A DNA stretch of 15,625 bases from Streptomyces katrae. GTDB taxonomy: Bacteria; Actinomycetota; Actinomycetes; Streptomycetales; Streptomycetaceae. Shown one piece after another: positions 5,932 to 13,601 of the stretch (its first letter is position 1; each line of letters starts with the position of its first letter). The notes beneath the pieces are model-generated. The model did not search any database and was not told where the DNA came from. It worked only from the letters and a program-made list of their open reading frames with translations. Location: NCBI RefSeq assembly GCF_000966975.1, contig NZ_JZWV01000057.1:1-15625 (forward strand), read 5' to 3'. Made by a program: the position numbers and the translations under genes.

Positions 5932-7149
5932 TCAGAACTCGACCAGCAGCTCCCGCAGTCCCCGGATGACGTAGCCGTCCTGCCACTGCGGCTCCCGGAC
6001 GAGCCGCATAGGCGGGAGCTTCTCGTCCAGCAGCGCGCCGAAGGAGGAGACCAGCTCCAGACGGGCGAGCGGGGCGCCCAGGCAGTAGTGGATGCCGGCG
6101 CCGAAGGTCAGGTGCGGGTTGTCGGCCCGGCCGAGGTCCAGTGCGTCCGGGTCCTCGAAGCGCGCCGGGTCCCGGTTGGCGGATCCGAAGAGCAGGGCGA
6201 TCTCGGCGCCGCGCGGGATCACTGTGTCCCCCACCTCGATGTCGTCGAGGACCCAGCGCTCGAACATCTGGAGCGGTGTGTCGTAGCGCATGAGTTCATC
6301 CACAGCTGTGGACAACTTTTCGGGACCGGGGGATCCGGGGAGCGCGCGCAGCCCGGCGAGCTGTCCGGGATTGCGGAACAGGGCCCACCAGCCGTTGACG
6401 GTCGTGTTGACCGTCGCCTCGTGCCCGGCGTTCAGCAGGAGGACACAGGTGGAGATCATTTCCTGCTCGCTGAGCCGGCCCCCCTCATCGTGGGCGGCGA
6501 TCAGCGCGGAGATCAAATCCGTGCCGGGGCGCCGGCGCCGCTCGGCGATCAGCTCCCGCAGATAGGCGCTGAACTCCACACTGGCCGTCACCGCCCGGCG
6601 CGCCGTCTCCGCGTCCGGCCGGAGCTCGAACATCCCGCAGATCGCCGCTGACCAGGGCCGCAGCAGCCCCCGGTCCGCCTCCGGGATCCCGAGCAGCTCG
6701 GCGATCACGGCCACCGGCAGCGGCTCGGCGACGGCTGTGAGCAGGTCCCCGCCCCCGTCGGCCAGCAGCCCGGCCACCAGCTCCCGTGCCAGCCGCTCCA
6801 CGGCAGGCGCGAGCCGTTCGACGGTGCGCGGGGTGAACGCCTTCGACACCAGCCGCCGCACCCGCCCGTGCGCGGGGTCCTCCAGATCCAGCAGCCCGTT
6901 GCCGTTGAGCACGTGGAACGGCTCGTGCTCCGGCGGCGGGGCCTCCCGCCCGAACTCCTCGTGGCTGAACCGGTGCAGGTACGTCCGCCCCAGCCGGCGG
7001 TCCCGCAGCAGCGCGCTCACATCGGCGTAGTGCGACACCAGCCACTGCCCGGTCGCCGGCGACCACTCCGCCCGCCCCCGCTCCCGCAACTCCCGGTAGG
7101 CGGGGTACGGATCGGCGACGAAGGCGGCATCCCACGGATCAAAGCCCAT
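5932..7149 (-). CDS. Cytochrome P450
   Basis: This is a full-length 405-residue soluble bacterial P450 monooxygenase. Motifs in order are HGRVR (94-98) in the C-helix, the I-helix AGHEAT (241-246) where the acid/alcohol pair is E244-A-T246, E285-L-M-R288 in the K-helix, the SANRDPARF segment (323-331), and the heme loop FGAGIHYCLG (349-358) with thiolate ligand C356. The overall look is closest to the broad CYP107-like actinobacterial group, but no substrate can be named. No ferredoxin or reductase gene is adjacent, so electrons must come from proteins encoded elsewhere. It starts 9 bases after response regulator 1 on the same strand and is probably the last gene of that operon. A pair of DnaA-box-like 9-mers lies inside it. 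Confidence 0.95.
   Translation of the reverse strand: MGFDPWDAAFVADPYPAYRELRERGRAEWSPATGQWLVSHYADVSALLRDRRLGRTYLHRFSHEEFGREAPPPEHEPFHVLNGNGLLDLEDPAHGRVRRLVSKAFTPRTVERLAPAVERLARELVAGLLADGGGDLLTAVAEPLPVAVIAELLGIPEADRGLLRPWSAAICGMFELRPDAETARRAVTASVEFSAYLRELIAERRRRPGTDLISALIAAHDEGGRLSEQEMISTCVLLLNAGHEATVNTTVNGWWALFRNPGQLAGLRALPGSPGPEKLSTAVDELMRYDTPLQMFERWVLDDIEVGDTVIPRGAEIALLFGSANRDPARFEDPDALDLGRADNPHLTFGAGIHYCLGAPLARLELVSSFGALLDEKLPPMRLVREPQWQDGYVIRGLRELLVEF
6296..6315. other. Pair of inverted DnaA-box-like 9-mers inside the P450 gene
   Basis: TGTGGACAA (6307-6315) is an exact inverse of TTGTCCACA, the box preferred by Streptomyces DnaA. TCATCCACA (6296-6304) is a one-mismatch box facing it. 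Together they form a perfect 14-bp palindrome, TCCACAGCTGTGGA (6299-6312). The sequence encodes the residues just before the ExxR motif, so coding constraint could explain it. Confidence 0.45.
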
Positions 7150-7158
7150 CCCCGCAGC

Positions 7159-7818
7159 CTAAGCGGGTGTCACCAGCCGTGTCTCGTAGGCGTACACCGC
7201 CGCCTGCGTACGGTCCCGCAGCCCCAGTTTCACCAGGATCCGGCTCACATGCGTCTTGATCGTGGACTCCGCGACCAGCAGCCGGTCGGCTATCTCCGCA
7301 TTGGACAGCCCCTGCGCGATCAGCACCAGCACCTCCGTCTCCCGCTCCGTCAACTCCCCCACCCCCGCCGGATCCGTGGCCCGCGAGACCTCTGACAGCT
7401 TCGAGAACTCCACGATCAGACGCTTCGTCACCGAAGGCGCCAGCAGCGCCTCCCCGGCCGCCACCACCCGCACCCCCTCCGCCAGCTGCCGGGCGGACGC
7501 GTCCTTCAGCAGGAACCCCGAAGCCCCCGCCCGCAGCGCCTGGTACACGTACTCGTCGAGGTCGAAGGTCGTCAGGACCAGCACCTTCGCGTCCACGTCC
7601 GCCGCGACGATGTGCCGGGTCGCCTCCAGCCCGTTCATCTCCGGCATCCGGATGTCCATCAGCACCACGTCCGGCCGCAGCGCCGCCACCTGCGCGATGG
7701 CCTGCCGGCCGTCGACCGCCTCACCGACGACCTCGATGCCCTCCATCGCGTTCAACAGGACGGAGAAGCCCTCGCGGACCATCATCTGGTCATCGACGAT
7801 CAACACCCTGATCGTCAT
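7159..7818 (-). CDS. NarL/LuxR-family response regulator 1
   Basis: The protein has 219 residues. The receiver domain (1-120) shows the acid pocket D9-D10, phosphoacceptor D55 in VVLMDIRMP, T83/T84 and K105 in FLLKDAS. The C-terminal LuxR-type helix-turn-helix (about 150-210) contains LTERETEVLVLIAQGLSNAEIA and STIKTHVSRILVKLGLRDR. The ATG at 7818 overlaps the stop of histidine kinase 1 in an ATGA and has GGAG upstream. An in-frame extension into the kinase gene is a shadow. The cognate kinase is the overlapping gene upstream. The targets are not known, but the P450 9 bases downstream is probably in the same transcript. It is very similar to response regulator 2. Confidence 0.95.
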   Translation of the reverse strand: MTIRVLIVDDQMMVREGFSVLLNAMEGIEVVGEAVDGRQAIAQVAALRPDVVLMDIRMPEMNGLEATRHIVAADVDAKVLVLTTFDLDEYVYQALRAGASGFLLKDASARQLAEGVRVVAAGEALLAPSVTKRLIVEFSKLSEVSRATDPAGVGELTERETEVLVLIAQGLSNAEIADRLLVAESTIKTHVSRILVKLGLRDRTQAAVYAYETRLVTPA

Positions 7819-9143
7819 ACCGGCGTCTCCTCCGGCTGCGGACGGCTGCGCACCGGCAGGAACACCGCCACCTCGTACCCGCCGCCGGGGCTCTCCCCGG
7901 CCGTCATCTCCCCTTCCAGCATGGCCACCCGCTCCCGCATCCCCGTTATCCCGTGCCCGGCGCCCGGCGAGGGCCGGACGTCCCCGACCGCCGGACCGTT
8001 GACCACCCGTATCCCCAGGCCCCCCAGTACGTACGAGAGCTCCACCCCGGCCGCCGCCCCCGGCGCGTGCCGCAGGCTGTTGCTCAGGGCCTCCTGGACG
8101 ATCCGGTACGCCGACAGCTCCACCCCCTGAGGCAGCTCGCGCACCGCCCCCGTGACCGTCTTCTCCACGCTCAGCCCCGCCTCCCGCACATTGGCCAGCA
8201 GCCCGTCCAGCGAGGCGAGCGTCGGCTGCGGGGCCTCGGGGGCCTCGTAGTCCGCGGACCGCACCACACCCAGTACCCGGCGCAGCTCCGTCAGCGCCGC
8301 CACCGCGTTCTCCCGGATGGTGGCGAACGCCGCCTCCAGCTCCGGCGGCGGGTTCTTCACCCGGTACGGGGCCGCCTCCGCCTGGATCGCCACCACCGAC
8401 ATGTGGTGGGCGACCACGTCGTGCAGTTCGCGCGCGATGGTCGTCCGCTCCTCCAGCAGCGTCCGCCGGTCCCGCTCGACGGCCGTCACCTCCTGCTGAG
8501 CCGTCACCTCCTGCCGGGCCTCCCGCCGGGTGTTGCGCACGGTCACGGCCAGCAGCACCATCGCCGAGGCGATGGCCATCGGCGCCGGCTGCACCGAGCC
8601 GGCCGAGCCCGCGAGGACCGGCAGGGCCGTCCCGAACAGCAACGTGACCACCCACATCCACCCGGCCACCCGGGGCCGGGACCGCAGCGCCACGAGGGTC
8701 ATCACGGCGAGGTGCGCGACGAAGGTGGCCGGCGACCACGGCCAGACCATGACCTGGTCCTGGAGGACGGCCAGCACCGCGGCGACGGCCAGAGCCGCCC
8801 AGAACGCCCCCACGGGCCGCACCAGGGTCATCAGCACCGGCGCCGCCGCGAGCACTCCGACCAGCAACGCCTGGACCGGCGGCATCCCGTAGAAGTGGTC
8901 GGTGTTGCCCAGCAGGAACACGAAGAACGCCACCGCCGCCACCGCCGCATGCGGCAGGTAGGCGGCCCTCGGCCGTATCCGCCGGGGCAGCAGCCGGGGC
9001 AGCCGCCCGTCCGTCCGCATCGGCGCGAGCGGCCGGTAGACGAAGGGATCGGTGAGCAGATCGTCACGCAGGCTCTGGATCAAGCCCGAAGCCAGCCGCA
9101 GTTCGGGAGGCCGGGGGGTCGCCCCGGTGGTCGTCTCGGTCAT
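7815..9143 (-). CDS. Sensor histidine kinase 1 (NarL-type partner, HisKA_3)
   Basis: The protein has 442 residues. A cytoplasmic N-terminus (1-62) is followed by about five or six hydrophobic segments between 65 and 202 with very short loops, so the sensor part is buried in the membrane and lacks a large extracellular domain. A short coiled coil (205-232) leads to the HisKA_3 dimerisation helix, with phosphoacceptor H241 in ELHDVVAHHMS. The HATPase domain has the N box EALSNSLRHA (351-360, N355) and the G box GAGHGITGMRER (394-405). The ATG has GAGGAC directly upstream. It overlaps response regulator 1 by 4 bases. Kinases of this layout often sense envelope stress, including cell-wall antibiotics, but the stimulus here is unknown. 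Confidence 0.94.
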   Translation of the reverse strand: MTETTTGATPRPPELRLASGLIQSLRDDLLTDPFVYRPLAPMRTDGRLPRLLPRRIRPRAAYLPHAAVAAVAFFVFLLGNTDHFYGMPPVQALLVGVLAAAPVLMTLVRPVGAFWAALAVAAVLAVLQDQVMVWPWSPATFVAHLAVMTLVALRSRPRVAGWMWVVTLLFGTALPVLAGSAGSVQPAPMAIASAMVLLAVTVRNTRREARQEVTAQQEVTAVERDRRTLLEERTTIARELHDVVAHHMSVVAIQAEAAPYRVKNPPPELEAAFATIRENAVAALTELRRVLGVVRSADYEAPEAPQPTLASLDGLLANVREAGLSVEKTVTGAVRELPQGVELSAYRIVQEALSNSLRHAPGAAAGVELSYVLGGLGIRVVNGPAVGDVRPSPGAGHGITGMRERVAMLEGEMTAGESPGGGYEVAVFLPVRSRPQPEETPV

Positions 9144-9184
9144 GTCCTCACCGTAGGCCGGGGCCCGGTTCGTCCGCGTCGCCG

Positions 9185-9214
9185 CTGAAGGGGATTTCCG
9201 GAGGTCCCCCTCAG
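9185..9214. promoter_or_regulatory. Imperfect 30-bp dyad upstream of histidine kinase 1
   Basis: In the 87-base gap between the two kinase/regulator pairs, the left arm CTGAAGGGGATTTCC (9185-9199) mirrors the right arm GGAGGTCCCCCTCAG (9200-9214). Twelve of 15 positions pair; the central TCCGGA and the outer CTGA/TCAG match exactly. It lies 42 bases before the kinase 1 ATG. It is a candidate binding site for one of the two NarL-type regulators, or a hairpin separating the transcripts. Confidence 0.55.
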
Positions 9215-9230
9215 GTACTACGCGGGCCCG

Positions 9231-9902
9231 TCAGTAGCCCGTCGGACGGACCAGACCCGTCTCGTACGCGAACACCGCCGCCTGTGTGCGGTCCCGCAGG
9301 CCGAGCTTCACCAGGATCCGGCCCACATGCGTCTTCACCGTCTGCTCCGCCAGCACCAGGTGCCCCGCGATCTCCGCGTTGGACAGCCCCTGGGCGATCA
9401 GCGACAGCACCTCCGTCTCCCGCTCCGTCAGATCCTGCAGCCGAGCCCTGGACGGCGCCCGCGGGGCACCCAGCCGGGAGAACTCGGTGATCAGCCGCTT
9501 CGTGATGTTCGGCGACAGCAGGGCCTCGCCGGCGGCCACCACCCGTACCGCCTCGGCCAGCTGATCGGCAGAGGCGTCCTTCAGCAGGAACCCGGAGGCA
9601 CCGGCGCGCAGCGCCTCGTACACGTACTCGTCCAGGTCGAAGGTGGTCAGCACGAGCACCTTGACCGCGCAGTCCGGGACGGCGGTGATGACCGAGGTGG
9701 CCTCGATGCCGCCCATCCCGGGCATACGGATGTCCATCAGCACCACGTCCGGACCGAGTTCGGCGGCCTGCGCCACCGCGTCCGCGCCGTCGACGGCCTG
9801 ACCGACCACCTCGATGTCGGGCTGGGAGTTCAGCAGGACGGTGAACCCCTGCCGGACCATCATCTGATCGTCGGCGATCATCACCCTGATCGGAGTGCTC
9901 AT
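9231..9902 (-). CDS. NarL/LuxR-family response regulator 2
   Basis: The protein has 223 residues and the same architecture as response regulator 1. The receiver domain has D11-D12, phosphoacceptor D57 in VVLMDIRMP, the T87/T88 region and K108. A LuxR helix-turn-helix follows, with LTERETEVLSLIAQGLSNAEIA and QTVKTHVGRILVKLGLRDR. The two regulators agree over long runs, such as KVLVLTTFDLDEYVY and ALRAGASGFLLKDASA, which indicates a recent duplication. The ATG overlaps the stop of histidine kinase 2 by 4 bases (ATGA) and is preceded by GAAGAAGGA. The recognition helices are close to identical, so the two may share DNA sites. Confidence 0.95.
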   Translation of the reverse strand: MSTPIRVMIADDQMMVRQGFTVLLNSQPDIEVVGQAVDGADAVAQAAELGPDVVLMDIRMPGMGGIEATSVITAVPDCAVKVLVLTTFDLDEYVYEALRAGASGFLLKDASADQLAEAVRVVAAGEALLSPNITKRLITEFSRLGAPRAPSRARLQDLTERETEVLSLIAQGLSNAEIAGHLVLAEQTVKTHVGRILVKLGLRDRTQAAVFAYETGLVRPTGY

Positions 9903-11221
9903 GCGTCCTTCTTCGTCTCGTAGGAGGACCGGCCGGGCGGATCCATGGGGAGGACGGCGCTCACCTCGTACCCACCGTCGGGGCGCGGACCGGCGGCCAG
10001 TTCGCCCCCCAGCATGCCCGCCCGCTCACGCATCCCGAGCAGCCCGTGCCCGGCACCCGGCGAGGGCGGGGCGGGCCTGGTCGGAGCCGAGTTGGCGATG
10101 CACAGGTGCAGGTCACGGGGCCCGTAGGCGATCCCGACCTCCACCCGGGAACCGGGGGCGTGCCGCAGGCAGTTGCTCAGCGCCTCCTGCACGATCCGGT
10201 ACGCCGTCAGCTCGACGCCCGGAGTCAGCGGCCGACGTATCCCCGCCACCTCCTGGGTGACCTCCAGCCCGGCGCCGCGCACGTTGTCCACGAGCCCGTC
10301 CAGTTCGGCGAGGGTGGGCTGCGGATGGTGCGGGTCGGCCGGATCGCCGGCCTGCTCGGACCGCAGCACGCCCAGGACCCGGCGCAGTTCCGTCAGGGCC
10401 TCCAGGGCGTTCTCGCGGATGCCCGCCAGGTTCTCCTTCAGCTCCTCGGACGGGTTCTCCACCAGGTGCGGGGCGACCTGCGCCTGGATGGAGATCACCG
10501 ACATGTGGTGGGCGACCACGTCGTGCAGCTCGCGGGCGATGCGGCTGCGCTCCTCCAGCAGGGTCCGCCGGGCCCGCTCCTCCTCCGTCAGGCTCTCCTG
10601 CGCGACGAGCTGGCTGCGGGCCAGCCGCGTCGCCCGCAGGGCGTACCCGAGGAGCCCGGCGAAACCGAAGACGAGGAGCGCGCCGATCGCGCTGCTCTGG
10701 CTGCGCTCCGGCCTGAACAGGGCCTCGGCCACGCCGGTACAGGCGACGGACACACCGATGACCGCCGCCGTCACCTTCGGCGGCACGCGCAGGGCCACGA
10801 GCAGCACCAGCGGGGCGAAGGCGAAGGGCCCGAGCGGCGTCCAGGGCCAGCTCTGGCCCTGTCCGACGTCGCCGTGGATCGTGGCGGCGACGAACCCGGC
10901 CGTCACCAGCCCGAGCCACCAGGCGGCGATCGGCCGGAACATCGCGGCCACGATCGAGAAACCGGTGAAGAGGGACAGGACGACGATGCGCGGATCGTGC
11001 ACGCGGTAGTGGTCCTGGAGCTGCGCGGACGTCATGAACCCGAAGAAGACCGCCGCGTACACGATGAGCCCGTGCGGCAGCCGGGCCAGCCAGCGGGGCC
11101 GCCTCATGGGCGGCAGCGGGTCCCGCCGGAGGGTGAACAACTGCCGGGCCACCCCGCGCACGCCGAGGCCGTCCTGCTCGGGGGAGGCCACCGGCGCGGG
11201 GGGCACGCTCTGCTCGTTCAC
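9899..11221 (-). CDS. Sensor histidine kinase 2 (NarL-type partner, HisKA_3)
   Basis: The GTG at 11221 gives 440 residues, matching the 442 of its paralogue. The longer open frame upstream, from an ATG at 11389, lies inside the acyltransferase gene and adds only Pro/Arg-rich shadow sequence. About six hydrophobic segments (51-196) precede a coiled coil. H233 in ELHDVVAHHMS is the phosphoacceptor, N350 lies in EALSNCLRHA, and the G box GAGHGLLGMRER spans 389-400. The start is 10 bases after the acyltransferase stop and has only a weak G-rich ribosome site, so it probably depends on translational coupling. The cognate regulator overlaps it downstream by 4 bases. The stimulus is unknown. Confidence 0.9.
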   Translation of the reverse strand: MNEQSVPPAPVASPEQDGLGVRGVARQLFTLRRDPLPPMRRPRWLARLPHGLIVYAAVFFGFMTSAQLQDHYRVHDPRIVVLSLFTGFSIVAAMFRPIAAWWLGLVTAGFVAATIHGDVGQGQSWPWTPLGPFAFAPLVLLVALRVPPKVTAAVIGVSVACTGVAEALFRPERSQSSAIGALLVFGFAGLLGYALRATRLARSQLVAQESLTEEERARRTLLEERSRIARELHDVVAHHMSVISIQAQVAPHLVENPSEELKENLAGIRENALEALTELRRVLGVLRSEQAGDPADPHHPQPTLAELDGLVDNVRGAGLEVTQEVAGIRRPLTPGVELTAYRIVQEALSNCLRHAPGSRVEVGIAYGPRDLHLCIANSAPTRPAPPSPGAGHGLLGMRERAGMLGGELAAGPRPDGGYEVSAVLPMDPPGRSSYETKKDA

Positions 11222-11231
11222 GCCGCCCAGC

Positions 11232-12455
11232 CTAGGCACGGGACACCGCCGGTGAGCCTGCCGGGCGCCGCTCCCCCGGGGGCCGTCCGGCCTCCGGGCC
11301 GGCGCCCGGAGCACCCGCGGTACGGTCGACGGCCCGCGGCCGGGGCCGCTCGTGCACCCGGAACGCGGCCCAGCAGACGGCCAGGGCACCCGCGAACACC
11401 GGCAGCCACAGCAGCCGGGCGACGACCCAACCCCCCGAACCGGGCACCGTGTGCAGGCCGGGCAGATCGGTGGAGACCAGCAGCCCGAGCGCGGTGACGG
11501 CCATCATCGAGGTCTGGTGCCACAGGAACACGGTCATCGCCGACAGGTTCAGCAGCGCCACCTTCGCCCAGGTCCGGGGCCGGCGCATCACCCGGGCCAG
11601 CGGCTCGCGCACCAGCAGGGCCAGCCCGCACTGGGCCAGACCGAACGCGACGGCGGCCAGCGTCGGCGGGTTCAGGTTCGATATCGCCGCCCCGGGCACC
11701 CCCACCATGGACGCCGGGTACCCGCCCCAGAGGACCAGCGCGGCGGTGGCGGCCGCACCACCGCCCAGCAGCAACAGGGCCGGACCCCGCCGGGCGAACG
11801 CACCCCGGGCCCAGGCGGCCCCCAGGGTGTAGGGGACGAGCCAGCCGGCGGCGACGTTGACCCAGCCGGCCCACTGCGGCCCGCCGAAGCCGAACCGCCA
11901 CACATCGACCCCCGCCACCACGGCCAGCGGCCACACCGGGGAGAGCCGGGCCACCAGCGGGGTCGCGGCGGTGAGCGCGGCGAACACCAGCAGGAACCAC
12001 AGCGGTGACCACACGAGGGTGAGCAGCGTCCGCACGGTGTCCCACTCGGCCCCGCCCAGCAGCAGTCCGGCCGCCGCGACCGCCCAGACGGCGACCACCG
12101 CCGCCACGGGACGGAACAGCCGGCCCAGCCGCCGCCCGGCCCAGGCCCCGTACGAGACCCCGTGCGCCCGCGCCGACGCGTACCCCCGGGCCGCGACATG
12201 GCCGCCGACCAGGAAGAACACGGCCAGCGTCTGGAACACCCAGGACACCGGGGCCAGCCAGGGCATGCGCACCAGCGGGCTCGTGCCGTGCAGGGCGCCG
12301 TCGCTCGTGGTCAGGGCGGTGACCAGCCAGTGCCCGAGCACCACCCCGAGGATCGCGAGGGCCCGCAGGGCGTCCACGGCCCGGTCCCGCCCGGCCGGGG
12401 TCCCGCGGTCGATCCGCTCCGCGAGCGCGGCCCACCGGTCGCGTACCTCAGACAT
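11232..12455 (-). CDS. Membrane acyltransferase, acyltransferase-3 family (OafA/YrhL-like)
   Basis: This 407-residue integral membrane protein has about ten hydrophobic helices between residues 27 and 360. The N-terminal DALRALAILGVVLGHW carries the family's R31-x10-H42 pair, proposed to take part in acyl transfer. AGRRLGRLFRP (106-116) gives the conserved RxxR region, and AMTVFLWHQ lies in a late helix. The C-terminal tail (from about 365) is Pro/Arg-rich and probably cytoplasmic. Family members O-acetylate or acylate sugars, peptidoglycan or antibiotics at the membrane; the acceptor here is not deducible. The ATG at 12455 overlaps the stop of the hydrolase gene by 8 bases and has GGAGGTGG upstream. 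The longer frame upstream is a shadow. Confidence 0.9.
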   Translation of the reverse strand: MSEVRDRWAALAERIDRGTPAGRDRAVDALRALAILGVVLGHWLVTALTTSDGALHGTSPLVRMPWLAPVSWVFQTLAVFFLVGGHVAARGYASARAHGVSYGAWAGRRLGRLFRPVAAVVAVWAVAAAGLLLGGAEWDTVRTLLTLVWSPLWFLLVFAALTAATPLVARLSPVWPLAVVAGVDVWRFGFGGPQWAGWVNVAAGWLVPYTLGAAWARGAFARRGPALLLLGGGAAATAALVLWGGYPASMVGVPGAAISNLNPPTLAAVAFGLAQCGLALLVREPLARVMRRPRTWAKVALLNLSAMTVFLWHQTSMMAVTALGLLVSTDLPGLHTVPGSGGWVVARLLWLPVFAGALAVCWAAFRVHERPRPRAVDRTAGAPGAGPEAGRPPGERRPAGSPAVSRA

Positions 12456-13494
12456 GCGGGACCACCTCCGGGCCGAGGACGATCCGGGCCAGGCTGTCGA
12501 GGGACGTGGTGCCGGGCTTGAGGTAGTCGCTGTGCCCGGCGGTGCCCGCGGCGAAGACCCGGGCGCCGAAGGCGGGGTCCACGGGATCGGTGCCGAACCC
12601 GACGCCGCCGAGCCGGACATGGGGCACGCCCCCGATCCAGTCCTCACTGCCCCGGCCGGCCCACACCCGCGCCCGGGTCGGCAGTCCGGCGGCGGAGTCC
12701 GCCCCGGTGCCCGGGCTGCCGAACAGGGCGACGTCCGTCACCCCGGGGCCGGTCGCCGTACGGGCGCACACCACCGAGCCGTAGGAGTGGCACAGCAGCG
12801 ACACCCGGGCGCCGGCCGGCGCGAGAGCCGGCAACCCGGCCAGGAACGGCCCCAGTTCGGCGGCGGCCCGGTCGGCGCGGTCGGCGGTCAGCACGGTGGT
12901 GCTGACCGTGCCCGGCGTGTCGTACCCGAGCCAGGCGATCACCGCGGAGCGCGGGTGTTCCCGCGTCAGCCGCCGCTGGAGGCTGAGCGCGCCGTCGCGG
13001 AAGCGCCGGTAGGTGTCCAGGGTCGTGTCGGAGCCGGGCACCAGCACCGCTATCCGGTCGGCGGTGCCCAGATCCCCGAACACCTCTATGGCCCGGCCCC
13101 TGCCCCGCCCGTCGAAGCTGAGGAAACGGGCCTCCGCCGCCCCGTCCCTCGCCATCTCCCGCAGCTTCGCCGCCCGCTCGCTCCGGCCCGCCTCCTCGGC
13201 CATCCGGGCCGATTCGGCGAGGTTGGCGAGGTTGGCGGCATAGCGCTCCTGCGGGCCGGCGGACCCGGCGAGCACGGCCGGAGCCGGCGCCGGTACCCGG
13301 GGGGAGGCGGCGGCGGACACGGGGACCACCACGGCCGCGGCCACGAGCCCCGCCAGCAGCGTCCGCCGGATCCGTCCCCCGCGCCCACGTCCCCCACGCC
13401 CATGACCACGGCCCGTGCGCCCATGACTCCCGCGCCCACGGCTGCCGCCGTTGCGGTCGTCGTCACCGTTCCTGCCGATCAGCTCGCGGTCCAT
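12448..13494 (-). CDS. Exported alpha/beta hydrolase with Arg/Gly-rich N-terminus
   Basis: The protein has 348 residues. A single hydrophobic segment (about 45-63, ending VSAAASP) resembles a signal peptide or membrane anchor. It is preceded by an unusually long 44-residue N-terminus rich in Arg, Gly and His. The catalytic domain fits the actinobacterial alpha/beta hydrolase group near PF06259/DUF1023. The nucleophile is S238 in LLCHSYGS, the likely acid is D285 in GSEDWIG, and the likely base is H321 in AGHSDYL. VLVPGSDTTLDTY (150-162) supplies the oxyanion-region strand. A shorter start after the Arg/Gly block is possible but no better ribosome site was seen. It is the first gene of the minus-strand cluster. 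The substrate is unknown. Confidence 0.88.
   Translation of the reverse strand: MDRELIGRNGDDDRNGGSRGRGSHGRTGRGHGRGGRGRGGRIRRTLLAGLVAAAVVVPVSAAASPRVPAPAPAVLAGSAGPQERYAANLANLAESARMAEEAGRSERAAKLREMARDGAAEARFLSFDGRGRGRAIEVFGDLGTADRIAVLVPGSDTTLDTYRRFRDGALSLQRRLTREHPRSAVIAWLGYDTPGTVSTTVLTADRADRAAAELGPFLAGLPALAPAGARVSLLCHSYGSVVCARTATGPGVTDVALFGSPGTGADSAAGLPTRARVWAGRGSEDWIGGVPHVRLGGVGFGTDPVDPAFGARVFAAGTAGHSDYLKPGTTSLDSLARIVLGPEVVPHV
13380..13440. repeat. Internal imperfect repeats encoding an Arg/Gly/His tract
   Basis: CGCGCCCACG occurs at 13380-13389 and 13431-13440, 51 bases (17 codons) apart. CGCCCATGAC occurs at 13397-13406 and 13418-13427, 21 bases (7 codons) apart. All spacings keep frame and encode residues about 19-40 of the alpha/beta hydrolase, a run of Gly-Arg and Gly-His pairs. 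This suggests expansion by slippage or short duplication. Confidence 0.6.
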
Positions 13495-13508
13495 GGCCGT
13501 GCCCCCGT

Positions 13509-13551
13509 ACTTCGCTCCCGGTCGGGCACTCGCCCGCTCCGGTACCGAAGT
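13509..13551. promoter_or_regulatory. Nested foldback in the hydrolase leader
   Basis: An outer stem, ACTTCG (13509-13514) with CGAAGT (13546-13551), encloses an inner stem, CGGGC (13523-13527) with GCCCG (13532-13536), which has a 4-base loop. It begins 15 bases before the hydrolase ATG on the minus strand, where it could limit ribosome access. No clear promoter was found for the hydrolase in 13495-13659. Confidence 0.35.
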
Positions 13552-13601
13552 TAGGAATTCGCACCCCTGGTCGGCATCACACTGCGGAGCCGCCTTCGAA
13601 G

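Noticed and set aside
7819..8739. N-terminal extension of response regulator 1 into the kinase 1 gene
   Set aside because: The receiver domain starts exactly at the ATG at 7818, which has the ATGA overlap and a ribosome site. The extension is a Gly/Ala/Arg-rich shadow of the kinase frame.
11222..11389. Longer start for histidine kinase 2 at 11389
   Set aside because: The added 56 residues are Pro/Arg-rich and lie inside the acyltransferase gene. The GTG at 11221 gives a length matching the paralogue.
10046..11497. A 483-codon plus-strand open frame over kinase 2
   Set aside because: It is antisense to a gene with complete kinase motifs, and its own product is Gln/Arg/His/Pro-rich without any recognisable domain.
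12456..12647. Longer start for the acyltransferase at 12647
   Set aside because: The extension is Ser/Pro-rich, overlaps the hydrolase by about 200 bases and has no matching ribosome site. The ATG at 12455 has GGAGGTGG upstream and the expected family N-terminus.
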